This document shows, piece after piece, positions 45,988 to 57,588 of a stretch of DNA of 64,000 nt. Source of the DNA: Nageia nagi (lineage: Eukaryota; Pinophyta); assembly GCA_050084985.1 (NCBI GenBank), contig JBITNC010000001.1:119722001-119786000 (forward strand). Direction: 5' to 3'. A program made the position numbers and the translations under genes. The notes under the pieces were generated by a model. The model was not told where the DNA came from, did not search any database, and was given only the letters and a program-made list of their open reading frames with translations. Position 1 is the stretch's first letter; every line of letters begins with the position of its first letter.

Positions 45988-47000
45988 ATGGATCAATCTC
46001 CAACAAAGCTATGCCTTGCAACTAATGTGTTCTTTAGAAGCAATCTTTGGCACCATCAATTAGGCCACCTAAACCATAAGGACATTCAAATTATGAAAGA
46101 TCATAAACTTGTGGAAGGTTTGCCTACAATATCACCTACAATTGATCTTTGTGAGAATTGCATTGTAGGTAAAATGAATTGAAAAAAATTTCCAAAAGAT
46201 AAGGCAACTAGAGCAACTTAACCTCTCCAACTTGTGCATATAGATTTGATGGATCCATTTTTGACTAAGTTGCTAGGGGGAGCATATTATATCTTTACCT
46301 TTATTGATGACTTAAGCAGGATGACATTTGGTTATCTTATAGAGCATAAGGATCAAACTTTTGATAGGTTCAAATAATTCAAAGCCTTGGTAGAAAATCA
46401 ATTTGGATTCAAAATCAAGATGTTGAGATATAATAATGGGGGTGATTATAATAGCATTGAATTTAATGATTTATGTACTAAGTGTAAAATTAATAGGTAG
46501 TTTACAATCCTTTACACTCCTCAATAGAATGGTGTAGCCAAAAGGAAGAATAGAAACATTCAATAAATGGCAAGGTGTATTTTGGGATATCTTCCTAGCT
46601 TCTTATGGGGTGAAGTTGTAAATATTATGATCTACATTTTAAACAAGTGTTTTATGAAAGTAGTTGAAGGTAAAACTTCATATGAGGCATGGAAAGGAAA
46701 CAAACCTAACATATCTCACTTTAGGGTCTTTGGTTGTTATGCCTATACCTTTGTTATTCTTAAGAAAAGGAAGAAGTTGGATAAGAGATCCAAAAAGTGT
46801 ATCTTTATGGGATATGACAATCAACATAGAGGCTATAGGATATACCAACCTTCATCCAAGGAAGTATTTGTGTCAAGGGATGTAAAGTTCAATGAAATTC
46901 CTAAAGAGTTTGGTTCTTATGAGAACCTTGATGAGGATGATGATTCTTTTGTTGCATCTAATTGGATGGATGTTAGTGTAGATTTATCACCTTAAGAATT
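45988..47000 (+). pseudogene. Copia B GAG-pre-integrase and integrase
   Basis: The zinc-binding segment LWHHQLGHLNHKDIQIM ... CENCIVGKM is at 46045-46180. The core begins LVHIDLMDP (46230s) and has YIFTFIDDLSRMTFGYLIEH. The second catalytic Asp is Asn (RYNNGG; codon 46432-46434) and the Glu is Lys (NGVAKRKN; codon 46540-46542), both G-to-A changes. A stop replaces Gln at 46525-46527. A 142-codon open frame (46567-46995) holds the C-terminal part FLWGEVVNIMIYILNKCFMK, SHFRVFGCYAYTFVI, FMGYDNQHRGYRIYQPSSKE. Integrase would join cDNA to target DNA; this copy cannot. Confidence 0.9.
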
Positions 47001-47900
47001 AAACTCTTTAACATAAAGGATAACTAGAAGTATGACCATTAATAAATCCTTATTTTCCAAAATTGATATTAAGAATGAGCCTTCATCCTTTAAAGAAGAT
47101 TCAAAGCATGAGTGTTGGATGAATGGAATGAATGTGGAGTATGAGGCTCTAATGAAGAATTAAACTTGATATTTAATTCCTTATCCTAATGAACACAATG
47201 TGATTGGTAATAAATGGATTTATAAGGTCAAATATAATTTAGTTGGAGAGATTGAGAAATACAAAGCAAGGTTAGTAGCTAAGGGTTTCACTCAAAAATA
47301 TGGAGTTGATTATGAGAAAACCTTTGCTCCAGTGGTAAAGATGCCTACTATCAAGGTAATCCTTGCTCTTTTATCAACTCAGGGATGGAAATTTTTTCAA
47401 CTTGATGTCAAGAGTGCTTTTCTTAATGGTGACTTAGATGAGCCAACCAAAAGAGTTTGTTGTGGAAGGCAAAGAATCTTTTATTTGTAAGCTAAAAAAG
47501 TCTTTATATGGACTTAAGGAATAACCTAGGGCCTAGCATAAAAATATTTTAGGATACTTTGAGAACATTGGAATTTTTAAATAATTCTCTAATATAGATC
47601 TTTATGTGCTCAACCAAGGATAAGAAATTATCTTGATTCTGCTCTATGTGGATGATCTGTTGATTATAGGGAATAACATAATCCTCATATAAGACTACAT
47701 ATCTAAACTTAAGACAACTTTTGAAATGACTAATCTTGGTCTATTGCACTACTATTTTAGTATGCAAGTGTACCAATATAAGGATTGTACTTATCCTAGT
47801 CAATCCAAGTATATATAAGATATCTTACAAATGTTTGGAATGGAGGAATGCAAGCATGTTGCAATCTTAGTCTCTCTTGAAATCACTTTATCTCTTAGCT
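47001..47900 (+). pseudogene. Copia B reverse transcriptase
   Basis: GNKWIYKVKYNLVGEIEKYK, ARLVAKGFTQKYGVDYEKTF and APVVKMPTIKVILALL lie in the 47200-47490 frame, with FFQLDVKSAFLNGDLDE. A frameshift near 47445 moves to VEGKESFICKLKKSLYGLK. A Trp codon of the PRAW motif has become TAG (47534-47536). The catalytic LLYVDDLLIIG is intact at about 47640-47672. So the polymerase box survives while the frame does not. Confidence 0.9.
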
Positions 47901-48600
47901 CTAACTCTTAGTTGGTATATGTTATAGCTTATAAGAAACAAATTAGTAGTCTTCTTTATTTGACTACTTCTAGGCTAGATATTACCTTTTCAATCAATTT
48001 TATGGCTCACTTTATGCAAAATCCTTATGTTGAGAACCTTAATGTAGTTAACCAAATTTTGAGGTATGTTGTGGGAACTAAGAATCTTGATCTCAAGAAT
48101 GATAAGTTTCTCTCATTTGTTCTCTTATGATTCTCAAATTCTGACTATGGGGGAGATAGAGATGATAAAAATGTAACCTTTGCCTATGTTTTTAGCATTA
48201 GTTTAGGTGTTATCTCTTATGCTTCCATGAAGAAGCCTATGCTCTCTCCACCATAGAGGTTGAATATCATAAAAATGTTAGTTGCAACCCAAGAAGCCAT
48301 TTGGTTGAGGGATATTCTGAACAAAATTGGATATGGGCAAGTTCATCCATATCAAATTTATTTAGATAATTAGTTAGCTATTACTTTGGAAAAGAATCAT
48401 ATTTTCCATCAAATAACAAAGCACATCAAAATCCAATCCCACTTCATCAAAGAGAAGGTTTTGGATGGTCTTCTACACTGGTAGTATTTTCCATCAGTCC
48501 TAAACTATGTTGATTTATTCACCAAGCCCCTTCCTAAATCTCAATTCTATAAGCTTAGGGATTCTATTAGTTTGGTGATTTTACCCTCAAAAAGGGAGTA
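47901..48600 (+). pseudogene. Copia B RNase H
   Basis: The frame 47912-48130 gives SSLLYLTTSRLDITFSINFM and NLNVVNQILRYVVGTKNLDL. Then SNSDYGGDRDDKNVTFAYVF, MLVATQEAIWLRDIL, HIKIQSHFIKEKVLDGLLHW and LFTKPLPKSQFYKLRDSISL. This is the copia RNase H that removes the RNA template. Stops at 48128 and in the centre. Confidence 0.85.
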
Positions 48601-49609
48601 AAGGTTGAATTCTTGTTGAATCCATTATAACTTCTTCCTTCTTAATAAAGTTTTTGAACTTTTTTTGTTTGTATACTTTGTTTATACATTCCTCTATTTG
48701 ATGACTATAAGTATGGTATTAGCATATTAGTGATGACTTATAGTGTACCACATATCTAAGCACATTATATCAGGGAGAAATTTCTTGATGAAACAACTAT
48801 AGCTTTATTCATCTAACTTTGTCTCTCCTAATTTATTCACTAGCCACTTTAGAAACTTTGTTATGCACACTTTGAAAGTTTTTTATGGTAGTGAAGTTGT
48901 CCTCAATGGAAGGTGAAAATTGAATTCATGTTTGTGATGATAACTTCATCTCTAAGAGGATTTTTTGTTGTATAGTATTGATCTAAATATACACCTTCAT
49001 GGTTAGTTCACTCTATATGAGGAACTAATGGTATATTTTATTATTTGTTATCACTATGCAAGGAATTAGTATGTGTTTATTGGAACTATTTGGTTATCCA
49101 TATGTGAATTATTTATATATGCATATGCTCTTTTTTATTGATCAACACATGTTTTTATACATAGTAGATGACTATAAGTATTGGCTTGGAATCTTTGTGA
49201 TGACTTATAGTGCATCATTGATCTATTTATGGATGGCATTACTTAGTTTATTTATCTTATGATTGATATGAATGTTATATGATACATATAATTGATCTTA
49301 TTTATAAGTTGCTTGTAGCTTATAAGTTTCATTTTGAGAATTTAGGTTACTTGCTTCAAATGGGTAGACTCATGGATGCTCATATGTCAACTTAGTGTTG
49401 ATCAAATACACTTACAATGAAATCAATTATGGTTAATGATTGTATTGTAAACCATTTTGTCAAATGGTATTGTAGTGAGTCTCAAATTAAGATCTTTCTT
49501 ATTTCTAAAAGATGTAAAATTTCCCATATCCACTTGTATCTCTTTGGAGAAAAACTCTCTCTTACTCTATCTTTGTTCTTCTCTCTATGTTTTATCCCAA
49601 TATTACATT
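48601..49609 (+). other. 3' untranslated region of copia B
   Basis: AT-rich, no gene. Short frames at 49056-49262 and 49417-49611 are not similar to anything known to me. The phrase GATGACTATAAGTA recurs (48702, 49167). Confidence 0.6.
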
Positions 49610-49618
49610 AAGGGGGAG
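49610..49618 (+). promoter_or_regulatory. Polypurine tract of copia B
   Basis: AAGGGGGAG directly before the TGTTAGAATT start of the 3' LTR. Confidence 0.9.
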
Positions 49619-50062
49619 TGTTAGAATTTGTAATGTAATATTTCTCCTTAATGTAAATTCACTTAATGCTTAAAGTATCATTAGATATCTTAAAGTATTA
49701 AGGTAATAAAATAGGAATAGGATTAAAATAGGTAAAGGATTAAAAATAGAAAAGGGATTAAATATAGAGTGGGTTTCTTCTTATAAATAGAGATGAATTC
49801 CTCCTCTCATATTACATTATTGTTATGCTAGCTTTGCTATAGGTTTAGAGTTTGAAATAAAGAGAAAAGATTTTGTAAGAGATTTCCTTAAGAATAAGAA
49901 GATCTTAGTTAGTGGACATACTCCCAAGGAGGGAGGAACCACTTTATATATTATTTTATTTATGAGATTGTCTTGAGTTATTATGTTATTGTGTTGATGT
50001 TGTAAGTGCCTTCTTGAGATCTTGGAAGATTAGAAGTTAATTCAAAAAGGGTTAATTACTTA
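49619..50062 (+). repeat. 3' LTR of copia B
   Basis: It starts TGTTAGAATTTGTAATG and ends TTAATTACTTA (CA decayed to TA). TATAAATA is at 49782-49789. AATAAG follows at 50063. Confidence 0.9.
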
Positions 50063-50314
50063 AATAAGTATAATAGATATACATGTTAAGATATAGTAAT
50101 ATATCATAACAATAACACTAGCATACACCTTCACAAATTCAAATTATGGAGCAAAAAGCAAAGAGAAGAGAAGAAAAGAAGAGATTTTCAAAATAATAAA
50201 AATCATATTTTTATATAACCTTGTTGGAATCCTAGGGTTTGCATGATTTTAGGATTTCTATTTGGTAATTTTGGTTAGGAACATAAGTTGCTAATTAGAT
50301 ATTAGGTGATTTGT
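50063..50314 (-). repeat. Right LTR of element E, piece 2
   Basis: It starts with the AATAAG duplication and continues the LTR (AACAATAACACTAGCATACA, TTTCTATTTGGTAATTTTGG, GTTGCTAATTAGATATTAGG) in line with 31071-31325. Confidence 0.85.
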
Positions 50315-50399
50315 AATAGTTGTGAATATTATTATCTCACCCTATGGTAAGAATTGATTAACCTTAGTGAGTCTCATGAGTTAATCATTCTAAATGGTA

Positions 50400-50870
50400 T
50401 TAAGTAGTTCCCCCTTTCTAGTAATTTTACATGTTTTCCATATGCTAATGGAGCTACTATAGTTGACTATGTGATGGCTAACCTACCTTTTTCCATAACC
50501 ATATCTGATATGTGCATCTTAAGTGTATCTTCTTTAGCAGATCATGACTTTCTCACCTTTAACCTTACAATTATTCCCAAACCTAAATTTGCCCCTCCAT
50601 TCCCCCCCCCCAAAATAAAATAATTATGAAAATCCACTTTAACCATAATTATGATTATATGTATACCAAAAAACTTAAAACCTACCTTACCCATATTCAC
50701 ACAATTCAAGATCCTATTGAGAGAGTAAACTATTTTTTTGAACCATTATGGTTGGAAATTATTAAAATGTTTTCCCATACCACCTGCTCTTTCCATCATT
50801 TCCATGTCCATTGCTCTCATAACTCATGGTTTGATACAAAATATAAAGCTTTGCATAGGGTCACTTGATC
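50400..50870 (+). pseudogene. LINE-2 endonuclease end and linker
   Basis: TTIVDYVMANLPFSITISDM and SSLADHDFLTFNL match the C-terminal S-D-H segment of the AP-like endonuclease. The 80-codon frame at 50626-50868 (KIHFNHNYDYMYTKKLKTYL) is the linker before RT. The catalytic N-terminal half of the domain is absent. Confidence 0.75.
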
Positions 50871-51199
50871 AGTAGATAGTCTTGATCCCTTGAATTACAA
50901 GCTAACCCAAAACCACTATCATTCTTTTCTTAGGAAGAAAAAATTAAAATTCTTATCAAGAAAAATATAATAAATTATAGACGTTCAAACTTAACCTCAG
51001 AAACTTTTAGCTAATTTTTTTATCTAAAAAGAAAATATGTCCTATTTCTAACCCTCACACTTGGTATACCTATGTTGGCTCACTCTATGATATACTAAAC
51101 TATACCCCAATTATCTCCAACCCATAGCCATCACATTATAGCTTCTTCATTGATGGAATAATTTTTCATGCTATTCATAAACTATAGACTACTAAAGTA

Positions 51200-51990
51200 G
51201 GTAACATTGAAATTTTGAAGGCATAATTTCTTAAACATAGCCCTAGAGTCTTTACAACCCATATTGCCAAACTCTTCAATTATATAGTTATTCATGGATT
51301 CCCATACTCTTGATATTCAAATGTCATACATCTCATCCATAAATTTGAAGATATGCTAAACCCAAAAAATTAATAATTATGGTTGGTCATACTCTTGTAA
51401 AACTTCTTGTAATAGTTCTTAATAGTTTTATCTCTGAATTTGTTAAGGCTAAGAATCTACATGCAAAGGGGCAAGTAGGATTTAGAATAAATCATCATAC
51501 ATGTGATCACATTCTAACTCTTAAACCTATCATTGAAGAAGATAAAGCCAATAAAAATAGGATCTATTATTATTTTGTAGAATTCAAAAAAGCATTTGAT
51601 ATTGTACCTAAATAGTTAGTACTTTAGAGATTAAAGAATTTAGAAATTCCAAATGAGGTTATTTTGTTGGTTATGATCTTATATGAAAAATTCATTAGAT
51701 AGGTTAAAATTGGATCTTTTAGAAAAAAGGATATTCATAGTACTATAGTGGTTAAAAAGGGTTTCCCACTTTCACCTACACTCTTTGGATTGTATATTGA
51801 TGAATTGGAGATGCTCATTATGGACTCACTAGATAAGAGTACAAGTTGCTTACTTTTTGGTAGTGTTATTTCCATTTTACTTATGTTTATGATATTATCC
51901 TAATGTCACACATAGTAGCAAGACTTCAAAAATAGTTCAAGATACTTGGCACATACTCAAACTTACATAGATTAGAAGTTAATCTCTAAA
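51200..51990 (+). pseudogene. LINE-2 reverse transcriptase
   Basis: The 78-codon frame 51379-51615 reads LVKLLVIVLNSFISEFVKAK, GQVGFRINHHTCDHILTLKP and YYYFVEFKKAFDIVPK, the fingers and first catalytic Asp region (FVEFKKAFD). Then ...VVKKGFPLSPTLFGLYIDEL (51748-51810) and, in another frame, TYVYDIILMSHI (51878-51915), where the second-position DD box has become YD. RT here would have copied LINE RNA at the nicked target. Confidence 0.85.
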
Positions 51991-53454
51991 AAAAAAAGGT
52001 TATGACATGCAACCTACCTAAGAAACATTTCTCTTCTATTCACATCACATACAAATGGAAGGTTATTGATATTATCACATTATATACATACATGGGAATT
52101 CTTTTCATAGGACCTACCTTTAACTTGATCCTTGCATTCTCAAGCAAGGTTAAACAAAGGTTATGTTACCTTAGCCTCTTTAGATAAGCAATGCTTTCAT
52201 CTCTAATTTCAATACATCATTACAAATATCAAACTCTTCCATAGTCTTGTTACCCCTACATTGCTTTATGATTATGATGTTTGGGGCCCTAGCTTCAGAC
52301 AGTTGGGTTGGTATCATATTGAAAGGGTCCTCATCTCAATATTTTTCAAGTTTATTCATTTCAAAATAATTATTCCATATCTCATAGTTCTAGTTGAGTT
52401 TGGTGCTTGTCCATTATTTAAAGCAGCTTTATTTCATGTTGTCTCTATTATGTAGATTCCATTATATTTTAGATATGAGAAGATATCCATATTTAGCATT
52501 ACAATTCTCAATATAGTTGGTTGATCAAGGGGTCTAGAATTGTTAGTATTTGCAAACTACTACTTTGCTTCAATATCTTTGCTTAGACATCATGAGACCT
52601 CCTCCTACTAAATCATCAATCAATTCACCATATTCTAATAAGGATATTCGATATGATATATACTCATCATATATAAAAACTACTTGGACTGACCCAAAGG
52701 AACCTCTTTCATCAAAGCTACCCCATTACTCCCACTTTTATCTCCAACTAGAGAATGGATTGATCACTACTCTAAAATATAACTTGATATAGATATCACA
52801 TAGCCTTAGGTTTCCTCTAGTTCAACTATGAGTTTACTCCCATCATCTACACATTGAGACAAATCATCACCTCCCTAAATATTAACATATTTGCAGATTT
52901 TGTAGTCTTGATGTGGAATCTTAGGAGAAGTTTATTTTCACTTATCCTATCTACTATTTAAAATATAAGGTAGATATTATTGCTTATTCAAATACACTCA
53001 TACTCTAAAATCTTAGATTAATTATGAAGATCATAGATGCATTGCTCTTTTTATCTAAGAATTGTTCAACCTTTGATAAAAACTACTTAGCAACAGTTTA
53101 CAAAAGAAAACAATCCTGACTTATCACTTCATTCTTTCAACCACTAGAAACCATGAGCAAAAAATACAAATATGACCATGGAGATACAACAAGAACATAT
53201 CATTTTCAACTCTAATAAATACCATCTATGATGATATCAAACTCTTACATCCTTCACTTCTTTGCAGCCTTGAATGTTGGGAGAAATCCCTTATTTGTAG
53301 ATCTTTTATATCATTTTCTATATATTTATTATTTTTCTCACTTTATTTTGTCTGGATTTGTATTAGGCACTCATGTTGCCTTATATATGTCTTACTTTAC
53401 ATTCCTATTGATATCTTTTGGTCACCAATGGACATTAATATAAATTCTATTCTA
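51991..53454 (+). pseudogene. LINE-2 C-terminal region and 3' end
   Basis: Readings KVIDIITLYTYMGILFIGPT (52060s), LYDYDVWGPSFRQLGWYHIE (52264-52325) and VEFGACPLFKAALFHVVSIM (52395-52452) match the 'YKYLGI-F' and 'YG-EVWG' segments after LINE RT. A distant reading near 52895-52985 (LQIL*S*CG...) may be the Cys-rich C-terminal motif. The frame 53228-53443 covers the end of the element. Confidence 0.7.
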
Positions 53455-54103
53455 TTCTATTTTTCTTATTGTTAGCTAGGATAATTAGAGATGTTGCTAT
53501 TTTGATTAATTATGTGATTGAGTGGGGATTACATGATTAGAATTATAATCAAGATCATTAATTATTTAATCAACTTTTTAAAAATGAATCCCATTTTATA
53601 TTTTAATTGATCATATTAATTAATCAACATTCCTAATTGTAAATGTTAATAACATTACAAATGTCATTAATTTAATTTAATGATATTTGCAATAAATCAA
53701 TTATAAATTAATGTCACATTAATATATTAATGCAAAGGCACATTAGTGATTCATCATCACATAAATGAACATTAATTATAATATGAGACCATGTAATTTA
53801 ATTATCCAAGTATACAACTTTACATCGAGAAACATAAGTCTATAATATGATATTATATAAATAAGCATTAATGAAAAAGGCACATTATACTTGAATTTAA
53901 CAACTTGACCTAGACTTGTTGCCTAATTTATAATTATTATTATCATTATTGTTGTTTTTTGTTATTATTATTATTATTATACCTAAGTATTATGATTTTA
54001 ACTTTATTAAGTTCATCATTTATTTAATCAAAACATACAATAAAGCAACAAACATAAAGCAACCTAAAATATTAGGCAAAGGTGCCAATTTTAGGTGTCT
54101 ACA
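53455..54103 (-). repeat. Right LTR of element E, piece 3
   Basis: It aligns with 31340-31958 (GATTAATTATGTGATTGAGT, AATGTCACATTAATATATTAATG, CAAAGGTGCCAATTTTAGG) and ends TGTCTACA at 54103. Confidence 0.85.
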
Positions 54104-55275
54104 ATTTCTCTATATTCAAATTTACGAAGGGACTAAAATGATGAGGTAATAAGTTAACTCCTTTTTCATGTTTTACTAAATGTATTTTAGATACTTAGAA
54201 TATTGTGGAACTCTATTATTATGTTTTAACCTATATAACTATTATATTTAGAATTAAATTTATATTTATTTCTATCTCCATTATTTAATTATTATTAATG
54301 ATTATTGTTATATTTGAGTGCTTGAATGTTTATATTTTATATCAAGTAACAATAATTGGATTAAAATAAAATATAACTTTACAATTAGCTTTAAAAAGGT
54401 CAACTCTAGAAGATAGCTCCAGAATGTTCAACTTCACAGTTAACTATAGGATGATCAACTTAGGAATTTATGCTAGAATGGATAGCTTCAAAATCTTTTC
54501 ATAATGAGCTTCAGAAATAGAACATGATGACATGAAGTGTTCTATTTCCTATATGTCAACTACTCTGTAGATATACCCCAAAATTCTAGCAATGAATTGT
54601 AATTGATTTTAGAATAATGTTTTGAAAAGATAATTAATGATCTAGAGGAAGTAAATAACAAAAGAACATGTAAAGACAAATTCAAGATGTTATTAAAGAT
54701 TGATTGAGTCTGAAGTCTTGCTAATAAGCTAGATACTCACTTAATTCTTTTTCTATAGATGTCTATAGAATCATAGGCTAATTAGGATTTTGTTTCAAAT
54801 AAACTTGTGATTCATAGGAATGCAATTAATAAGGATTAATGAGTTTGTTAGAGTTTTAGAAATAAATAAGTCTTCTTCCTTCAAAAGAAGGCTAGCTACT
54901 ATTATAATTCAAGCTCTAATTTTTATTCTAGTTTTTCAAGGGATTGTACTCCAGTATGTGAACAAGTTAATGCAAAGCATTTTAATCCTATGTTTCTGAA
55001 GTTCTATTCTTGATCTCTTTTGGAAGGAGAAGCCTACTATAACTAACAATAGTATCTTATCTCAATTGTTTCAATTCAGCATTTGAATTTTTGTATTTTA
55101 GTATTGGTTATAGTGTGTGTGTTTGATTTTTCAAGTATATATGTGTTTGTTTTAATATAAGGTTACTATTTTCATTAAAAATATAATTTTTAGAATAGAG
55201 TATAAGTTGCATATAGCCTTAGGAAATTAACCATGGATATCATAAATTAAGTGATATATTGACACCCATCATTTT
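54104..55275 (+). repeat. Probable 5' LTR of gypsy element D, start not fixed
   Basis: No gene. 54390-54530 holds repeated AGCT(T/C)CAGAA-type phrases that loosely recur near 62080-62160. A TG-type start was not found. The LTR must end just before the primer-binding site, near CCCATCA at 55271. Confidence 0.4.
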
Positions 55276-55294
55276 TGGTATCATCGTTGAGGAA
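55276..55294 (+). promoter_or_regulatory. Decayed primer-binding site of gypsy D (Asp tRNA type)
   Basis: TTTTTGGTATCATCGTTGAGG resembles the common plant gypsy/Athila site TGGCGCCGTTGCCGGGGA after loss of CpG and neighbouring bases. It lies about 0.3 kb before the first gag-like reading. Confidence 0.6.
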
Positions 55295-55589
55295 TAAATG
55301 GTGTTCATTGATACTATTTTCAAGAAATATCATGATAGTATTGTTCCCAATTTCATTTAAGAAGTCATGTACAACCATGTTTCATTAATGTTAAGGTAAT
55401 AGAGATTTTATGAAAGTGATCATATTTGAGTAGTATGAATTCTTTTGAAGTGATCTTACTTGGATAAGTTGATATATTAACTAATCTTTACTTTCCTAAT
55501 AGTTTAAGTGATCAAAAGCAAGTCTATCTTGTGTTTATACAAAAACTATTTTAAAGTTATGTAATTATAAAAGTTTATGTATTTACTTA

Positions 55590-57293
55590 GAATTGATGAA
55601 TAGGCTTAGGGATGAAAGGGGGAGATTTATCATAGAGGTAGAGATCATAGAAGTAGAGGTAGAGGTAGAACATAACCAAAACCCCTCAATAAAAGTACCT
55701 CTAGGTAAAGTCTAGGTTCCAACTCTCAATAGGCTAAAATTGAGGAAGAAATTATTATTTAACAAATTATAGATATACTTGATTTTATAAATTTGAAAGA
55801 ATCATTTTTCAAGAAATGTTTTGACTCTAGAGACTTCTAAAGAAGTTGAAAAAACATTAAGAGTAGTAGAATTTTTAGTAATCTAAAAGAATAATTTTTG
55901 AAAATAATTCCTACAAAATTAACTTTCAAAAAGATAGTCAAATTTTCATAAATTACTTCACCTTTGCCTAGGCATTTTTCTTTAAGTGATACTAATTTTG
56001 AAGCAAAAAGAGAGGCAATCAAAAAGCCTTTTCATATCTATTATAGTTCAGGATCCTTTCCTTCAAATTTGAAAAATATCTTTGTTAACCCATTAGCATT
56101 AATGTCATGAGGTAGTGCAGTTGGAAGTGGAGTCCTAAGTGGTGGTAATCCACTTTCCACTAGAAATTTCACTTATCCAATTATAATCAATCAAACCACT
56201 CTAGGAAATGATCAACCAATGAAAAATATTTTACCATCTATTTTATCTAACTTTAGAGGTCTTTCTAGTGATGAAACAAATCAATTTATATTTGAGTTTA
56301 AGGTACTTTGCATAACTTATGATTATGAAACTAATTCTTAGAAATTGAAACTATTTCCATCAACTCTAAAGGATAATGCAATAAGATAGTTTATGGGATT
56401 GGCTCAAGATTCCATCATTAATTAGGTAGATATGGAAAAATTATTTCTAGATAAATATCAAGAGTATTGCAAAGTGAAGGATAGGAAAGATGAATTATTC
56501 AAAATCAAACAAGAGGAAGAAGAAAGTCTAAAAGATTATTTGGATAAATTTATGTTTGCTCTTAAGCAATGTGGTAGTACCGTTGACCAAGAGTTTGCAA
56601 AAACTATCTCTTTGAGAGGAACGATGGAATCTTCATTAGATTTTCTCAATGTAATAGGAAAAAGGAAATATCAATACTTTACCTAAATGATATTGTACAA
56701 ATGTGTAGAAACTACTCCAAAATAAGGACTTTTGCTCATAAAACTAACTTTAGAAAAAATTTGTAATGTCATGAATAAATTGATTAAAGAACTTACAAAT
56801 TTTAAAATTGATATTATTATTGAATTAAGTTAGTTAAAGGGATAGTAAATAATTGAAACAAAGAAAAGGAATCTCAAGAATATCTAGCAATTTATTGCCC
56901 AATATGTAGAAATAAATATGCATTACATGAATGTCCTTTTAATAAGATTGAAATTTGTAACCGATGAATGTGGTTGTTTGACTATAGCTTATATGTTTGT
57001 ATCAAAGATGGTAATAGTTGCAAATGCTATTATTTTAAGAATGAATGTTAGATTTAAAAATAGACCTGTTATGTAGCCTTGGTGGAACATTCCATTCCCA
57101 TAACCTATGGTTCAATATTCTTCACCATGGATGCCACCAAATCAAGATTGGTACCAGTATGCATATAATCAATAATGGGAAGGATCACAATAGAATAATA
57201 TGCAACAACTCAATTGGAACTAGTCTATTCAACCAAATTAGAATAAAAATTAGTAAAGGAGATTTAATCAAAATAATCAATAGCAAGATCTGA
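55590..57293 (+). pseudogene. Gypsy D gag
   Basis: An N-terminal Arg/Gly-rich reading is at about 55620-55680. The core is ILSNFRGLSSDETNQFIFEF, VLCITYDYETNS, LKLFPSTLKDNAI, FMGLAQDSIIN (56230-56420), then the open frame 56432-56686 MEKLFLDKYQEYCKVKDRKD, KQEEEESLKDYLDKFMFALK. A knuckle-like YCPICRNKYALHECPF is near 56898-56944. A Gln/Asn/Trp-rich tail (57060-57290) follows. Several Trp codons of the core are stops. This is the standard Gag of a widespread plant gypsy group. Confidence 0.85.
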
Positions 57294-57588
57294 TGTTAAG
57301 ATCCTAACATATCATAGTTAGATTATGGCTTCTTCCTACAAAAATACACTAATTATACACTAATGGATCACTTGCACCATTTTGAGGGGGGAACCTCATT
57401 AAGAATCACTTCTCACATAAAACTCAACTCATTCTTCTTCCTTCTTAATAATAGGGAATCCCCCTATAAATAACTTATACAAGATAACTAACCCATGCAT
57501 AGTGCATGTGGGACTAACATCATTACTATTCCTAATATATGTTATGGGGTCATAACATATGTTACCAAGACCACTTTAGTAATAACCA
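57294..57588 (-). repeat. Probable small solo LTR within gypsy D gag
   Basis: Bounded by TGTTAAGATCCTAACA on the left and AATAACCA on the right; reversed it has TTATTTATAGGGGG as a TATA-like box (57460s). It breaks the Gln/Asn-rich gag tail. It includes a palindrome: AATATATGTTATG (57534-57546) and CATAACATATGTT (57551-57563), 12 of 13 paired. A target duplication was not certain. Confidence 0.45.

Larger units (their letters stand above)
39451..50062 (+). mobile_element. Ty1/copia retrotransposon B, decayed, TSD AATAAG
   Basis: LTRs at 39451-39906 and 49619-50062, a canonical primer-binding site and polypurine tract, and gag, protease, integrase, RT and RNase H in copia order on the plus strand. 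The duplication AATAAG stands at 39445-39450 and 50063-50068; the empty site is at 31071-31076. The 10.6-kb length exceeds a usual copia element because of a 2-kb leader and a roughly 2.3-kb foreign insertion between gag and protease. Confidence 0.92.
50315..53454 (+). mobile_element. LINE-2: 5'-truncated non-LTR retrotransposon in the LTR of element E
   Basis: It begins inside the endonuclease domain, as 5'-truncated LINEs do, and continues through RT and a C-terminal region to a tail CCAATGGACATTAATATAAA followed by three TTCTA units. LTR sequence (TTGTTAGCTAGGATAATTAG) resumes at 53464. Borders are placed by comparison with the uninterrupted LTR at 31320-31350; a target duplication was not clear. 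Its RT differs from that of LINE-1, so two LINE lineages are present. Confidence 0.8.
30794..54103 (-). mobile_element. LTR element E, hugely expanded by nested insertions
   Basis: LTR copies at 30794-31958 and 39172-54103 (the latter in three pieces: 39172-39450, 50063-50314 and 53455-54103) align in order. Termini are TGTAAACA/TGTACACA and TGTCTACC/TGTCTACA. A primer-binding-site candidate TGGTGCTAGAAGGAGGGTG read on the minus strand from 39150-39168 sits directly beside the right copy, giving minus orientation. The interior (31959-39171) holds LINE-1 and no recognisable gag or pol of its own. The flanking 5-mers (ATCTT left, ATTTC right) do not match well, so the two LTRs may instead derive from two related insertions. 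Confidence 0.6.
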
